A stretch of 64,000 nt of DNA from Cruorifilaria tuberocauda (GCA_013365365.1 JABVXU010000243.1:16954-80953); one strand, 5' to 3'. Shown: positions 1 to 14,500, counted from the stretch's first letter. The notes: generated by a model not told the origin, from the letters alone. Numbers and translations: made by a program.

Positions 1-312
1 AAAGCCTTTAATGTAGTATTTAAAGGAATTTGAAATAAGTCTTTTTCGTTTTTAACCTCAGCAATTTGCACATAACAGAGATCGAATTTAAAGCTTCATT
101 AATTGAAATTAACAAATGCAATGTGTAGATCACAATTATGAGTGTTAAATATCTCTAGCTTTATCAACTGTTTGAGTGATTCTTTGAAATTTTGCTTACT
201 TTTAAAAATTTTCCGTATTTTTGCATTTATCATTTTGGCTTCAAGTTTGTTGCGTTAATCTTATATTGATTTGCTGCTATTATCTATATCAAACAAAATT
301 TTGCAATTTCAG
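1..312 (+). other. Intron of the CNG channel gene (left window edge)
   Basis: No coding sequence is seen before the acceptor that ends in TTTCAG at 312. The first visible exon starts in the middle of a codon, so this stretch is read as the end of an intron whose upstream exons lie outside the window. Confidence 0.7.
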
Positions 313-3300
313 ATCGAGAATATCTAATTTGGTTAACGACAGTAGTAATAGCGTTTTTATATAATGCCTTCGGTATCCCATTACGAAGCTCCTATCCTTA
401 TCAAACAGAATCTAATCTGATTTACTGGCTTATTGCTGATTATATCGCTGATGCTATATATTTAATTGATATGTTATTGGTTAAGCCAAGATTACGTTTT
501 GTGCGTGGCGGACTTCCTGTGGTAAATGATTTCATTCAATGTTTCCTGGTATAAAAGATTTTCCTGTAATTTATTTCATACTGTAGAAGAATTGAAGAGA
601 AAACAATAGCTAGGAAATAAAGTGCATTTAAGATGAGTGATAAGATGTATGATTAGAAGAATGAAAATTTAAATATGATGTAGAAAAATGTAGCATTTAA
701 AATTAATCTAAAATTTCATTTATTTTATTGTTTATTTGTTTGACTATTTCTCATTCATTTCTTCATTATCTTATTTGTTTTGCAATTTTATTTGCAAATC
801 AGTTTTAATAACTTATTTCAAATTAATCAAATAATGCCAAAAATTATCTCACTCAGAAAGATATAAAAGAAACGGCAAAACATTACGTGTGCAGTAATTA
901 TTTCATACTTGATTTGATATCACTAATACCATTCGATATAATGTATATTTGGACAGGACCGATTGCTGCATGGCGTGCTGCACGTTTATGTAAGGTATGC
1001 TTTTTCCTTTTTTTTGTAAAAGCTCTTGATATTTTTGATATTCAAAATTACTCATTAACTCATTCAGATACTCATTAATTGATTGATACATCTTTAATCA
1101 GTCATATGTTTAGCTATTTTACCTAAAATACTTATTTTTCAGCTTCCATCATTTTGGCAACTATTCAGTCTTTTGGACAATTCGGTCTCAAATCCATATA
1201 TAATTAGGTAAAATATGAACAAATTTGAATATTAGAAAAGTATTAGTTTAGGTATCATTTAGATAAAAAGGAAAATTTTAAGTATAAGAATTTCTGGAAT
1301 TCTTCTGGAATGCATTATTAATTATTTTTCAGGATAACAAAAACTCTTGCATATATGATTTATTTAATTCATTGTAACAGTTGTGTGTATTACATTCTAA
1401 GTGCTTGGCAAGCATTTGGGCAAATTGCTTATAGAATGAATAATAAATGGTATCTTAATAAATGGGTTTACAATAATCAAGGTAAGGAAAAAACATCTGA
1501 TAAGATATGATAATCTTTATCATTTGAAAATGATCATGATGAAAATTTTTGAATGAGAAACAAAATGATAAATAGTTTGAAAGTTATGATTGAAGAAGGA
1601 AATTCCACGATGATTACAAGTAGACGTACGTGTATTGACATCACAATTAATATAAATATATTTTTTAGGAAATGCATATATTCGATGTTTTTACTTTACA
1701 ACAGCAGTAGCAACATCAAGCGGAAGTAATCCGGCACCAACAAATATTGTTGAATACATTTACATGACATTCTCATGGATGATGGGTGTTTTTGTTTTCG
1801 CTTTACTACTTGGACAATTAAGTTGCTTTATAAAGTTCAAAAAGCTTTGAAAATAAAGCTTATGGAAGTTTAAATTACAGCAGTTTAGAAGGAATCAATT
1901 GTTTCAATATTAAACAATTATTATTTGATTTTAAATAAATTATTCTATCATTGTAGTAGATATTCAAAATATATAAATATTGAAATTTTTTATTGAAGCA
2001 TGAATTTAGTAATGCAATTTATGGTTAAATTAATTTGTTAGATTCGAGATATCGTTTCAAATGCAAATCGTAATCGTGAGCAGTATCGTAAGACTGTGGA
2101 TCAGGTTTTAAGTGAATGTAAACGACTTGGCATATCAAAGAGTACAATCAATCGTGTTCGTGATTGGTTTATATACACGTGGCAAAAGCAGAAAACTTTG
2201 GGTTTGTTAAAAAAATTAGAAATCATAAGTTTAAACTTAGTTTTATTTTACGTAACCTTTGAATTATTTGAACTATTATTTATCACAAATGGTGTTAATT
2301 TTGATTAAATCATGCAAGTTCAATTTTTGTTCCTCAAATAACTTTTTTTAAGAATTTAAGGCTTTATTGTTCATTTTAGATGAAAAAATACTAATCGAAA
2401 AATTGCCGTTGAAATTACAAACTGATTTAGCACTTTCAGTTCATTACAATACACTTAGTAAAGTCCAACTTTTTCAGGTATCTGAATTCATTAATTTTAA
2501 TTTACTACAATAATCAAATAGTAACTTTGAAAAACAGAAGTGAAACACAAAAAAAAAAACTAATTTTAGCGAAGAAAAAATCTTTATCATTTTTAAACAT
2601 TTATCTTCAGATTTTTCCGTATGATTCCTTTATAAAATTTAATTTTCGAACATTTCTAAAGGATTGTGATCGAGCTTTACTTCGCGAATTAGTGCTTAAG
2701 CTTCGACCAGTAATCTTTCTTCCCGGTGATATGATTTGCAAGAAAGTAATTTTTGCCGACATATTCCTAATAGTCATTTCAAAGTGTAAGTGGGCAAGTA
2801 ACTGTCATGAATGTTTTTAAATCGGTAGTTTGATACTTAAAGATAAGAATTACAGAGTTTATTCCTTATGGAAGGTCAGATATAATTTTATACGATAAAT
2901 AATTTTGTATATCAATAGAGGAAGGTCACTTTTCGATCACTGATAAGTAGCTTTTCCAAGTTTGAATTAGAATTAAAAGAAACTGATTGAGTTACAGATC
3001 AAGAGAACGTAATTGGTCAGATTACTTCTTTTTTGTAAGACTCACCGTTTGAAAAGTGACAGTAAATGTACAAAGAATTGTTTACACGTACAAAAGATAA
3101 GGCTATTGATAATTACGTAAAGATACAAGGGATAAGTTCAATGGATAAGTCAACGATGGTGGTCACGTAGACATATAAGAGATAAAGTTAATAGTAATCA
3201 TGTGGACATGCAAGAGATTAGCGAAATGGTTACACACGAATGACGTAGTCGTTTCAAGACCAAGTCAAAATGATTTATTTAGTGTTAATTTACAGTGAAT

Positions 3301-4413
3301 AAGGCATATCTTATTATTTGATTATTTGACATAAAGAATTTCTATAAAATGGATTATACGGCTAAAATGATACTTTATACAGATATTTTAGAAGCTATTC
3401 CTGGATAACTTCTTTATTTGCTTTAATATCAATGAGTTTTAGGAAAAGCTATGTGGTGGAAATAAGCTAATAAAGATAAAGTTTTAGGGGGATGTTGGTA
3501 AGGAAATGTATATTGTGAATGATGGCATTCTTCAAGTTGTTGATGATAAAAAAAATGGCGAAGTTTTTGCTGAACTTACTGAAGGATCGGTTTTTGGTGA
3601 AATTAGGTTTATTAATTGAAAATTTTTTTTCTTTAATTCTCTAATCATATTATTTATTAATTTTTTCACCTAATCATCAGAAAAGTTTTCATTTTATTTC
3701 TTAAAATTACTATTTTGTGTCAACTGATTTCGTAAAAGAATTCAATTTTTAATATTTTTTGATTTATTTTTAATGGGAAAATTCTTTAGTTTATTAGCAA
3801 TTGATGGAAATAATCGCAGAACTGCAAATATTCGTTCAAAGGGTTATTCAACGCTATTTGTTCTTTCGAAGGAAGATTTGAATGATGTGATTAAAGATTA
3901 TCCAGATGCACATGAATTGCTGAAAAGAAAAGCTCGGTAGCTCTCTCTCTCTCTCTTCAATTTAAGATTTATATCAAAATTTGATACTTAATCCTAAAAT
4001 TACATTCAATCCATTTGGTGCAATTGCAATTTTGGTATCAAAAATATTTCATAGCTTTTAATTTGTTATTTATAGAGAGATGCTGAAGAAGGATGAAAAA
4101 GTGAAAAAGAAAAAAAGTTTACTGGAAGGAGAAAATACGGAAAATCATCCCAAATCATCACATAACAGTACACCACGACTTGTCGACACAGTCTTGGAAG
4201 CAGTTGCGGAAGCATCAAATTTATCAGTTCTCAAACAAATCGATCCATCCGGTTAATAATCAATTTACTTTTTTTTTCATCTAAAATTTCAAATCAAAAT
4301 CAATTTTTTTTCTCTCCTTTTCTCAAAATTCAATTTATTTTTCAATCTCAAATTATGAATTCCTTGATTATCTATATATTGCAGGAAACGATAATGATAT
4401 ACAAAAAGTATAA
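313..4413 (+). CDS. tax-2: Cyclic nucleotide-gated cation channel, beta-type subunit (TAX-2-like), 5' partial
   Basis: This encodes a subunit of a cGMP-gated cation channel; in nematodes such channels act in sensory neurons. Exons: 313-521, 857-994, 1143-1207, 1333-1481, 1669-1821 (end uncertain), 2042 or 2049-2201, 2380-2477, 2662-2745, 3488-3606, 3790-3936, 4076-4251, 4385-4413. About 506 residues are visible. In order they give S1-S2, S3-S5 ([13 protein letters not shown]), a pore loop ([12 protein letters not shown]), S6, a C-linker ([14 protein letters not shown]) and a cyclic-nucleotide-binding domain with [19 protein letters not shown] and [18 protein letters not shown]. The linker and binding domain resemble vertebrate CNGB more than CNGA, and the pore lacks the CNGA glutamate. 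The N-terminus is outside the window. One junction (1821 to 2042/2049) does not fit a standard donor in phase. The family is certain; orthology to tax-2 is inferred. Confidence 0.92.
3941..3956 (+). repeat. CT microsatellite in CNG intron
   Basis: A short run of CT dinucleotides (seven units or so) begins four bases after the donor of the exon that ends at 3936. Confidence 0.8.
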
Positions 4414-5365
4414 CATATTCATGCTGTAGCTAATCGATGAATTAAATGATATGCGAGAATCATAAATAATTTTTTTTATTACGAATTATTAAAATGTACT
4501 GTAATGACTGTATTTGTTGTAGTAATGATAATGTAAATCAGTAGTGTAAGCCATAAGGAAGTGATACATTTTATCACTTGCAGATTGATACAAATGAAAA
4601 TATGCAAATTTTCTTAATTACCTGACAAAAATTACAATAATTCATTCTATTAGTTATCATATGAGTAAGATTGCAATAAAATCAATTGTTTATATATGAA
4701 TTTATAAGAATGAGTTATAAATTTTAAAACATATGTACATTTGAATCATGCAAATATTATTTATTATTCAATACACTTTATCACTATTTAATATATTTTA
4801 TCATCTTATCGTTTTATGGCATAAAGTGAATAGTCGTAGTGAAAAATAAAAAAAGATACAAACATCAGAAGTGAAGAATGCTATTAATTAAGAATAAAAA
4901 ATTTAGAGAATCATTCGTTGTCTTAATTTTCAATTATTAAGTTCTGCTTGAATCAATTTTTTATTGGGATCGTGAGATTTTCAATTTCGAATTAACATTA
5001 TTTTGGTCACTTTGGTCAACTGATCAATTAAATTAATTTCACTAAATATTTCAATTAGCTCGTATTTTTGCGCATTATTTTACATTTGAAATGAAAAAAC
5101 ACAGGATGTCTCGAGAGAAAGATCTCGAGATCGAGGTGATGAAGTCTAAAATGCCAGGTAAATGCATGAATATAAATTTTCTCCATTCTTTAAATTCGAA
5201 TTTCCGTTTCCCCACTTGATTTTGCAAAAGCTGGAAAGACAGATATTCAATTCTTAATTATATTTGATTTTAATTCTGAATCATTCTAAACCCATTTCCA
5301 CTATTTTTCAGCTAATATTTTTTTTAGCTAATATAAAAAAATATTTTGGTGTTTTAATGTATATT
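4414..5365. other. Convergent intergenic spacer / 3' UTRs
   Basis: The spacer lies between the 3' ends of the CNG gene (+) and the secreted-protein gene (-). It is AT-rich. The only local structure I see is a pair of CTCGAGA palindromes around 5109-5133. A short + strand ORF there (from 5091) ends within 30 codons and has no support as a gene. Confidence 0.7.
4675..4680 (+). promoter_or_regulatory. Possible poly(A) signal of the CNG gene
   Basis: AATAAA lies about 260 bases after the stop codon at 4413, on the coding strand. Confidence 0.45.
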
Positions 5366-8300
5366 TTACTGAAATGAATTAGTGCTATTTCTGTTAAAAT
5401 GTCCGTTGAGTTGCATAAGTTTAGCTAAAACACGGAAATTTTGAGCGCCGTTCAGTTGCGCAATTACTTCATCGTTGGGTGGCGCAAGACCGGGTGGTCC
5501 AGCACTACTCGGTAAGCTTCTAGATAAGCTTGAATCAGACGTAGGCGCAGTAGGAAGTGAACGTTGTATAGCAAATGGCGGTAAAGTATGAGTTTCTACA
5601 ACTTTTGCTATCGGTAAAGGTGTCGATTGTCCTGCTGTAAAAAAGTAAGATGTGAAATAAAGTGTGAAATTGACTCACATTCAGTTTCAATTGCTATTTT
5701 GTAATTAAAATAAGCACAAATAAGTAAATATAAAATTGTGATTAATGCTTAAATGATTAAATGTTGGAAAGTAGTCTTTTTCAACGGATTCATTTGAAAT
5801 ATTCTCGACAAAAATTAGATTACTATAATAATATTTCATTATTGATAAAGTTTACTGTTTGAAATTTCAACAGTAATTAAATATTTGAAATGAATGGAAT
5901 GAAATAGTTACCTGTTGAATTTTGTTTTACATTTTGAAATTGGGATATTTGTTGCAATTGCTTCTCAAGCGGTAAAATTTCAAGAGTTTTGTTTCTTGGA
6001 AAAGCCATCTTGTGAAACTCCGAAGGGATACTGTTGTGGATTAATGATTTAAAATTTTTATTTTCTAAATTAAAATCCCTTCCGCTTGATAGAAAAGAAT
6101 GTGCTGTGGTGGTTAGCTGCATCAAATGATTTGTATCATTTTTCATAGCAATCGGAAATCGATTCGTGGAATTAAACGATCTGAAATGAAATCATTTTTT
6201 CTATTTATTAAATACTGTTAATCATAGGTTTTTTATTATCACAACCTAAAATCTTCATTTTAAACATAAATTCGATAAAAATCTATGAAAAGTCCAAAAA
6301 TTGTTCATTCTTGTTTTCATTAATTCAATGAAATTCCTTGTATTTGCTGTAAATACAGTTATCACAGACATAATATATTGCAGGAAAAGTTGTCATAGAG
6401 TAATGACAGAAGGAAAACGATGTCATTACAACTTTGAAGAAAATTACTTCTTCGAGAACTGGTCTTAAATTTGTACAACAAATAGTAATACTAATTACTA
6501 ATTACTTTACAACCGGTAAAAGTTTATTATTAATCACATGAGGATCTGAGTCGATTGATTTTGTCATTCCTTTGATCCTTACATACTCTCTTCAAACTTA
6601 AAAATGATACAAATATAGAACTAAATGCTTCACATTTACCGATGTCTGAGATTGAACCATTCTAATTGAAATTGTTCTCTCGTCTGATTTGAAATTCTTT
6701 GCATTTTTCCGGCAGAAGTCTGTCCGGGTAAATTTTGAACAGGAACAAGGGGTGGCTGAACTGATTTGTTTCTCAAAACCGCTGGTCGAAATTTATCAGT
6801 TAGGATGAATGGAGCAGAAACCACTAACAGTTGACCATTTCCACGTACGCCTTCCTTCTTCTGACTTTTCGTTCGTACGATATTTCTGTGAATTTTGGAA
6901 TTTCCTAATTAATTGATAAAATACTGATTATGTTATCATTCATATTGCTAAAATGGAAACAATGAAAACGATGCCGTGGAATTTTAAAATATTCAATATA
7001 AAAATTTATAATAAAATTTTCTTTTCTTTTTTTCTTGCCAAAGGTCCACAAATTACCTTTGAAACTTGAAACCATTAGTCGTTATAGTGGAATTTTGTTG
7101 AAGTCTTCTAGTGATTGAGAAAGGTTGCTTTACTACCTGAAATTACTCTTTGACACTTTACCCCTTCTCTAATTAATCATAGCAATATATTTTGTTAGAC
7201 ATCTAATGTTATTATCAGTAGTATCTAAGCAGAATAAGCTATTTAACCTGACGATTTAATCCAATAATTTGTGAAGGAAAATTGCGCCATTGCGATTTTT
7301 GTCGTTGAGTTTGAAGACTTGTTTTATTAGGCTGGAAGAAGCTGAAAATTGAATTCTAATTTCATAAATTAAATTCAAATATACTTTCTTGCCTTTTTGG
7401 ATGAGAAATAGATTGTTTTCGAGAAAATAACAGTTATCCCTTATGTAATTTTAATTTTAAAGGAAACAGCAAAACTTGACCAATTTATGCATTTTAAATT
7501 CAAATATAATTTCTAATAAATTTAAGTATGAAAATTTAGACAGAAAAAGTAGATTTTCATCTCACGAAAAGAAGTTGAAAAGTTATAAAATTGTAAAAAT
7601 TTTTAAAAAACTCATATGGGTAAGTAGGAATTTGCAGTTGTGAATATCGAAAACAGTAAAAGAGATAGATCGCTATTGTAATATCAAGTTTTTCCAAATC
7701 TGATTCACTTTCTTCAAAATAAAGTAATCAGTTAAAAAAAAACACATCAGAAATATTGCCCTACTAATAATGGTAATCTGATCGATCATAAAAATCTGTA
7801 ATTTGGGAGAATGGAACAGTGATCAGCAGCAAATATGATTACATGAGGAAGCAATAAAGCAAGCATAATGAAATGCGTGATATTTGTACCTGCTTCTGTT
7901 GACGAGGATCCGTGGATTGAAAGATATGATTGTAGGCATGCGAAAAGCCTAAAAATCATTTCCTTCTTATAGATTATGATTGTAATATCGATCAGTTTTT
8001 TTTGAATAAAAATGATAAAGTTTTGAGAATATCAATTACTTACTTATTTCTATTTAATGCATAGCTCTGTGCTTAACTTTATTCAATGCATTGAAACCTT
8101 TTATCTTTAAGAATTTAAACCGAAGATGGAGAGAAACCAGAATAAGTAACTATTAATCATTTCCTTGAGATGAAATTAGAATGATCGAATTAGGATAGTC
8201 TTTTTAGACTCTGATCCAAACAACTGATTTATTCCCAGGTTGATTATTTTCAGTTTTTGCTATTATTCGAAATACTTTTAAATTATGAAACATGACTAAG

Positions 8301-8582
8301 AAATTTAGTGATTTTAAATGAAAGCAAAATTGAAAAATGTGTATAAAACTATTGGAGGAATTGTCATTTTCAACTTTTCTAGTAATAATCGCTTATGATT
8401 TGTAAACTTTTTTATTATTTTAATTAATTAGATTTCAAAATTTCGAAATTCCTGGTCTAATAAAATTTAAATATGAATGTATAAGAAACCGTCATGAGCT
8501 GTTGCCGCTCTGCCGTTTTGCGCACAAATAACGTCAGAAATAGTGTTGATAAAGTCACCACTCCTGATATTGCCATTTTCAT
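5366..8582 (-). CDS. Secreted protein of unknown family, 369 aa
   Basis: I do not recognise the family. Seven exons in minus order join in phase: 8582-8490, 7948-7890, 7341-7248, 7136-7057, 6885-6640, 6180-5912, 5634-5366 (1110 nt, 370 codons with the stop). The first exon encodes a hydrophobic leader (MKMAISGVVTLSTLFLTLF), so the product is probably secreted. The rest is rich in Gln, Asn, Ser, Pro and basic residues (for example QTQRQKSQWRNF and VQPPLVPVQNLPG), has almost no cysteine, and has several N-x-S/T sites. The C-terminal part is Pro/Ser-rich (SSAGPPGLAPPNDE) and is followed by a short helical-looking stretch (FRVLAKLMQLNG). The composition suggests a largely disordered extracellular protein. 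Each intron has GT-AG ends and phases agree at every junction, which is the main support. The start is the first ATG of the leader exon; an ATG two codons later is an alternative. Confidence 0.75.
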
Positions 8583-11500
8583 CGATATTGTGATTTAATT
8601 TAAAATAATAGTAACTTGATTAAGCATCTTCACCATTTTTTTCTTTTGAATTCTAGAAATTAATACTGATAATACTGATAAAATGCATGAAATCATAGTT
8701 GTGTTAATTGATGATTATCAGTAGAACGATATATATTATAATTAACTATATAATTATTAAATGATAATTCTATGTTCTTCTTAGCAGCTGAACTTGCATG
8801 GAATTTCAGTAGATTTCAATTTTTGAAAATCTGATAAAACGATCATTGGTGTTTTCATGATTTTCAAATTCTAGACGATGAATGTGAAATCCTTAAACCT
8901 CACTTGTAGAAAATATAAGCAAATTTTCACAATGTATAATTACATAAGTAGAATAGTTAAATGTGAAGTTAGCGTTGCAAGCATTGTAATTATGATTTAA
9001 TGCTTTATTAACTCGTGTCACTTACTTTTTAAAATTGCAATTAATTGTAAGTAATAGTTTATATGTCATGTATTTCTCATAGTAAAAATTGTAAAAAGAA
9101 ATTTTATTAAATAAAATTAAACTGTGGAGCTTTTTGTTTTCGGACAATCACAGAAGAGTTAAAAATAATAATTTATATTATTCAGAATAAGAAAAAGCAA
9201 TAATTTTTAATTGTTTAATAATTTTTTCAAAAATTTAATAACGTGAAAAAGTTATTTGCTTAGAAATCTATATTGAACTGTTTCATAATATAAAATTACT
9301 GAGGATGATAATGAAAATCATGGAAATAGAAGTGATAAGAATTAGAAAACTTGTTTATCACTGTATTGCTATCCAATGAAATTCTTCATATGACTTTAAG
9401 ATAAAAGCTAGTGGAATACTAATTAATGCCTTGCAGTTATATCAATATTTGGAAATGTTATTGACAAGTTGCAATATGCTTGAATGGATTTAATTTGTTA
9501 GCAAAGGGAAGAAAGATGAGGAATAACCATTTGATTGTTTTAATGCATAATCGAGAAGTATTTAAGCGATTTGTATTCAGTGAAATGAATGGTACTAATT
9601 GATTTATATTTTAAACACATATATTGATCGATTTCTGGGATTTTTCCTGGGATTAATTGATCTATATATAAATATCTGTCTCAAGTTATTTGCCATAAAT
9701 TTAAAGCTTAAAATTATGGAACTGTTTTCAATGATTTTTTTTGTGAAAATAAAAACTTTGTAATTTTACTTCTGACATATTTTAAAATGAACATTATCAG
9801 GTTGTTCAAATGATTACAGTGATAATGATAGTAATAATAGAATTCGTTGTAATAATTATGATGTGGACAGCTTGGAGAAATTAAAGATATGAAGAGAAAA
9901 GTTTAGATTAGCTATATGTTTAATATTATTCTATTTACAATCGACATATATCATTAACAACAAGTATATGTCATTAAATAATCACTCAATAAAGACATAA
10001 TTACTGATAAAATATTCGCCGAAACATCATTGTCATCTAATTCATCACTATCTTATAAAAAACTACAATTAATTCATATCATAACCGTTTTTCTGTCTCA
10101 CTTTTCCTTTCTTTCTTTTTTTCTGACCAGGAAATTAGTTTGAAAATGAAATTAAGTAAAATGCTTTATAAAAATACTGAAACAATAAAATAAATGAAGC
10201 AGAATAAGTAAGGAAATGAAAAAGGGCGAAAAATAAACATAGAAATAGATTAATAATTAATTAAATAAACAAAAAATGTCCATTAAATAGGATTATTTGT
10301 AAAAAGTATGATAACATCATCGTAGTGTGATAATAGCAATAAGTGATAACAATTTATTACTTTTAAAATTTCACTTTTTCCGTATTTGCATCATAATTAT
10401 CTGCCTAATCAAATTTTGCAGTTTTATTTTAAGGAAAAAAAAGAACAAGAAAGATGATAATGGCTTTAGGCTTACATTTATTAGGTATTTTATTCGATAT
10501 CCTTCTCTGCTTATCTATTAGGGGTATATAATTTAGATTTGCCTCATATCTGCCTTTTATTTTTATATCACGATAATGAAACTATGAAATGATGGAAAAG
10601 TTATGAGAATTATGTGATAATAGGAAGATTTACCGTAAATTTTAACATTCAAATTCTTTCGCTAAATTGTAATTTATAAATTAATTAACTTTATAAAATT
10701 TTTTAAATTTGAAAGTAAAAAATTGATTAATATTAATCACAAACTTATTGATCCTTATTTCAACTATCAGTCAATTCTTTCCTTATCCTTTATTTTAAAG
10801 ATACTAAAATATGAAATAAGTTGAATATAGCATATACTTGAAGCACATAACTCTCCCGAACGTATACTTAATTCTTCGAATGTAATTTGATTTCAAAATC
10901 ATGAATTCCAAAAATCTTCCCTAATATTTCGTTTTTCAATATCAGCCAAATATTGTCGATGAATACAACTTTCAAAAAAAAAAAATACAGTAAGTGACCA
11001 TTATTTACTGTACTGCTACTGATAGAGTTAAATGTACTCAACAAATTAGATGAATCTAATATTTTTGTTGAATTAATCTATTATTTTTGAAATTTATAAC
11101 CAAATTCAATCACTGCTACTCTTCTTTCAATTAATGATGAAATCAAAATGAGTTTCGATTGGAAAGTTATCATCAAAATTAGGAAATTTTAATGGTTCAA
11201 GTGTAAACCACTTTCCGGTTGTTAATGCATGAAAGAAAGTATTAAATAAAGTAAAATGCTTATAATTCGATTATTTCAAATGTTGTTTCTCCTAATGCTA
11301 ATGTGCTTTTGCGCACTCTGTTTCCATAAACAAAGCAAGATATTAAGCATAATTTTAAACCGGATTTTAAGAATAAGGAAATTCAAAATGACAAGCAATT
11401 AAATAAAATTATGAAAGTGCATTTTGAGAAAAAAATAAATACATTAACGACAGTATTATTCCTGGTTTTTTTTAAAAGAGGCTATTACATCAAAGTATTT

Positions 11501-14500
11501 CATACTGTTTAAGTTAAAGTTATCGTGAAAAACAGGTTTAAATGGCAATGTCTGCAGCAACAATATTAATTTAAAAATTTTATTTTTTAAAAAGAAATAC
11601 AAAAGGAGAAAGTGAAATTAGACAATGCTTGACGAAGTTTATATTTCTTGTTCGAAACACCTAAGTTTCTGCTTTTTTCTATTGTTTCCGCGTAACTTCC
11701 CATTTCAATGGACCAACTAACTTCTTTTTCATTTTTAAAAGGTTTAATAGTAGAAGGAACAGGCGTTACTTGGAATATAGTCTCTTTTTAATTACAGCTG
11801 ATAATAAAAGCTATAATATTTCTGCTTCAATGGCTTTTTCTGTTATATATTTAATTTTAAGCTTGATAAATAGGAAATTAAGTGAACAAAAATTTTAATT
11901 AAATCAAATAATAAGAATGTTTAAAGAACATTTAAAAAATCACTCATTTTGTACATTTTTTAAAACAATACAACTTGGTCCGGAAAAAGGTTGTAAGAGG
12001 AAGGAAAGGAGGAATTAGATTTCGTTTCAGCTTATTCACATTCATCCAAAAAAATAAGACAATCATTTGAAGGCATTCTCAGAGAACAATAATCCTCTTC
12101 AAACGATATTATATATCGAAAGAATTATCTTCAAGTTATTCACTCAATCAACTACTTCTATCAATTTCTTGCAATTACTAAATAATTAGAAGACAATAAG
12201 TATTTTAGTACAATAATATGTTTGAAGATACAGTATAAAAATTTTATAAATTGCTGTACAACTCCAGTAATAAACAACAAAGATGAAATTAGAACGGAAA
12301 AGCAGTAAATTACGAATGTAACGACATCAATCACCAATAATGGAGAAATGTTAGTATTTCTTGAGTACGCTTTAAAACAACTTTCTATTATTGTTGAGAA
12401 ATTGCATTCTGTATACTATGTAAATCAAAGCTGAATTTTATTTGATCTTATATTGAAAATATTTTTTACTTTTGAAAGTCGAATCAATTTCCACTGAGTA
12501 AATTAGCTCCAAAATTTTAAATAAATTCAGTTTGGCAATATGATAAATTTAATCTTCAGATGAATTACTAACAAAGCTCGCAAATAGATCTAAAACTGAA
12601 CTGTTATTTCAAAAATTTGCGATGTAAATCAAATGTTGCTGAATGAATAGATACAACAAAATAGGAATGATCATTGCTTGCTTCTGAAGTTTTATCTAAG
12701 ACAAATCTATTCTGGTTATTATGAATTCAAATTTTCTTCTCTTCTTGCAGCGATGAATTGATCTATTAGCAAAGATGACTGAAGTAATAAACGATTTTTT
12801 CTTTTAATTCATTTATAGTGCTGATTCAAACACATAAGTGGAGTTTTATGCAACTCGCTAAAAAAAAGTAATACATACAAATATGGCTCGCTAAGAATTT
12901 CACTGTTGACAATTTAGACAAAATATGATTATTTTCAGCATGACAGTTGATCTTTTTTAACAAAAATAAATAAATAAGTGATCCCACCAAAAGGAAGCGA
13001 GAAGGAAATTAGAAAAAACAAAGAAGCAAGAAGGAGAGAAAAGAGGAAAAGTTTACAAAGAGAGAAACAAAAATTGAATTGTTAAGTTTCAATTATACGA
13101 CAATTTTTCTTCCATTAATTCACCTACTTTGCGGAATTTTTCTTATGATAGAGAGAGAAATTTAATTTCATTTTCCTAAGAAAGCATTCAATAAAGAAAT
13201 TTACAATCAAAATAAAGCGTATTTCCAGTCTGATTAAATTATATGGAGAAGAAAAAAATCAAAGGCTTTAAAAAAATAACACAAAGCAGGTTTAAAAATT
13301 TCATTTCAATCCTTTCGGAATTGAAGTAGCAGGACAAAAATGAAAAAATAGAAAAAAATGAAGGCAAAAAATTGTCTGAGATAAGGCGCTGGCGATGCAT
13401 TACGATTGTGCGATATTGTTAATTAAGGGTTGAAACTGTCTGAAGATTCCGAATAACGAATCTACGTATATAATAAATCTTACGCAAAAATAAATGAAAT
13501 TAATTTCAAATGTTTTTACTTTCAAAGTTTCAAAGTCTCAGTAAAAGCTTGTATATAGGATACAGAGAGTATAACAACCTGAGAGAGATGAACCAGAAAA
13601 GTTTTAGATATCATTTACAATCTTCATAAATGGAGGAAATTTAGAAATGGAATCTTGTGAAATCTAAAAATTTGAAGGAACTTACAGTTCGCAAAAATGA
13701 CAAAATTTCCCTCAGAAAAAATAGTAAAAATAGAAAGGAATTAAGCGATCTCAAAGCTGCCACTGATAATAATAATAATAAATAATATACCAGTAATAAC
13801 AGTAACAAAAAGGTGAATAATATAGAATTAAGAATGGAAAGGCACAAAAAATTTAAGCAGTGCCTCACCAACAAAAGCATTGTACATAAACATTAAGACA
13901 ACTAAAAGACATGTTGTAGAAGGATAAAAAGAATAAAGAATTAGCATATCATTTGCCGTATTCTAAATCAAGCCGATACAATTAATCACAGTCATTATTA
14001 AACGGTGAGCATGAGTTAAGAAGATAGAGATAATTCTTCTTAAAGCGCAATGACACAAAAGTTATTTTGAATGTAGTAATTTTCACATTTAAATAAGAGC
14101 ATCGAGCTACTTTATAATACAATTATTCGCAAGAAGATAAGGCAACTTTTTCCTGGAAATTAATATTTGATAACATTTCAAATAAATACAGTTGATTTTT
14201 GAGAGCTGAAATTTCAACTATACGCAGTGTCCCATAAGATTACATGAATGGTAAGTTTTTGTTGATAAAACTGGTTCAGAAACAAGAATTTTCAAATTTT
14301 CCAACTAAATTTCTTAATTTTCGAACCAAGTAGAAATGAAGTCAAAAACAGAAGAATGTATCATGAAATTCACAATGAACAAAAATCTTTAGTTAATGTA
14401 CTTCGATTTGTATTGAAACGGATTTCAAAAAAAAAAATTACCACTTCTTTTCACAAGGCTAAATAATCAACGAGATACAAGATTCGAAATAGCGTTTCAA

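Noticed and set aside
13641..13880. Minus ORF of 79 codons rich in Leu
   Set aside because: It is the translation of an AT/AAT-rich simple sequence with no splice or start context.
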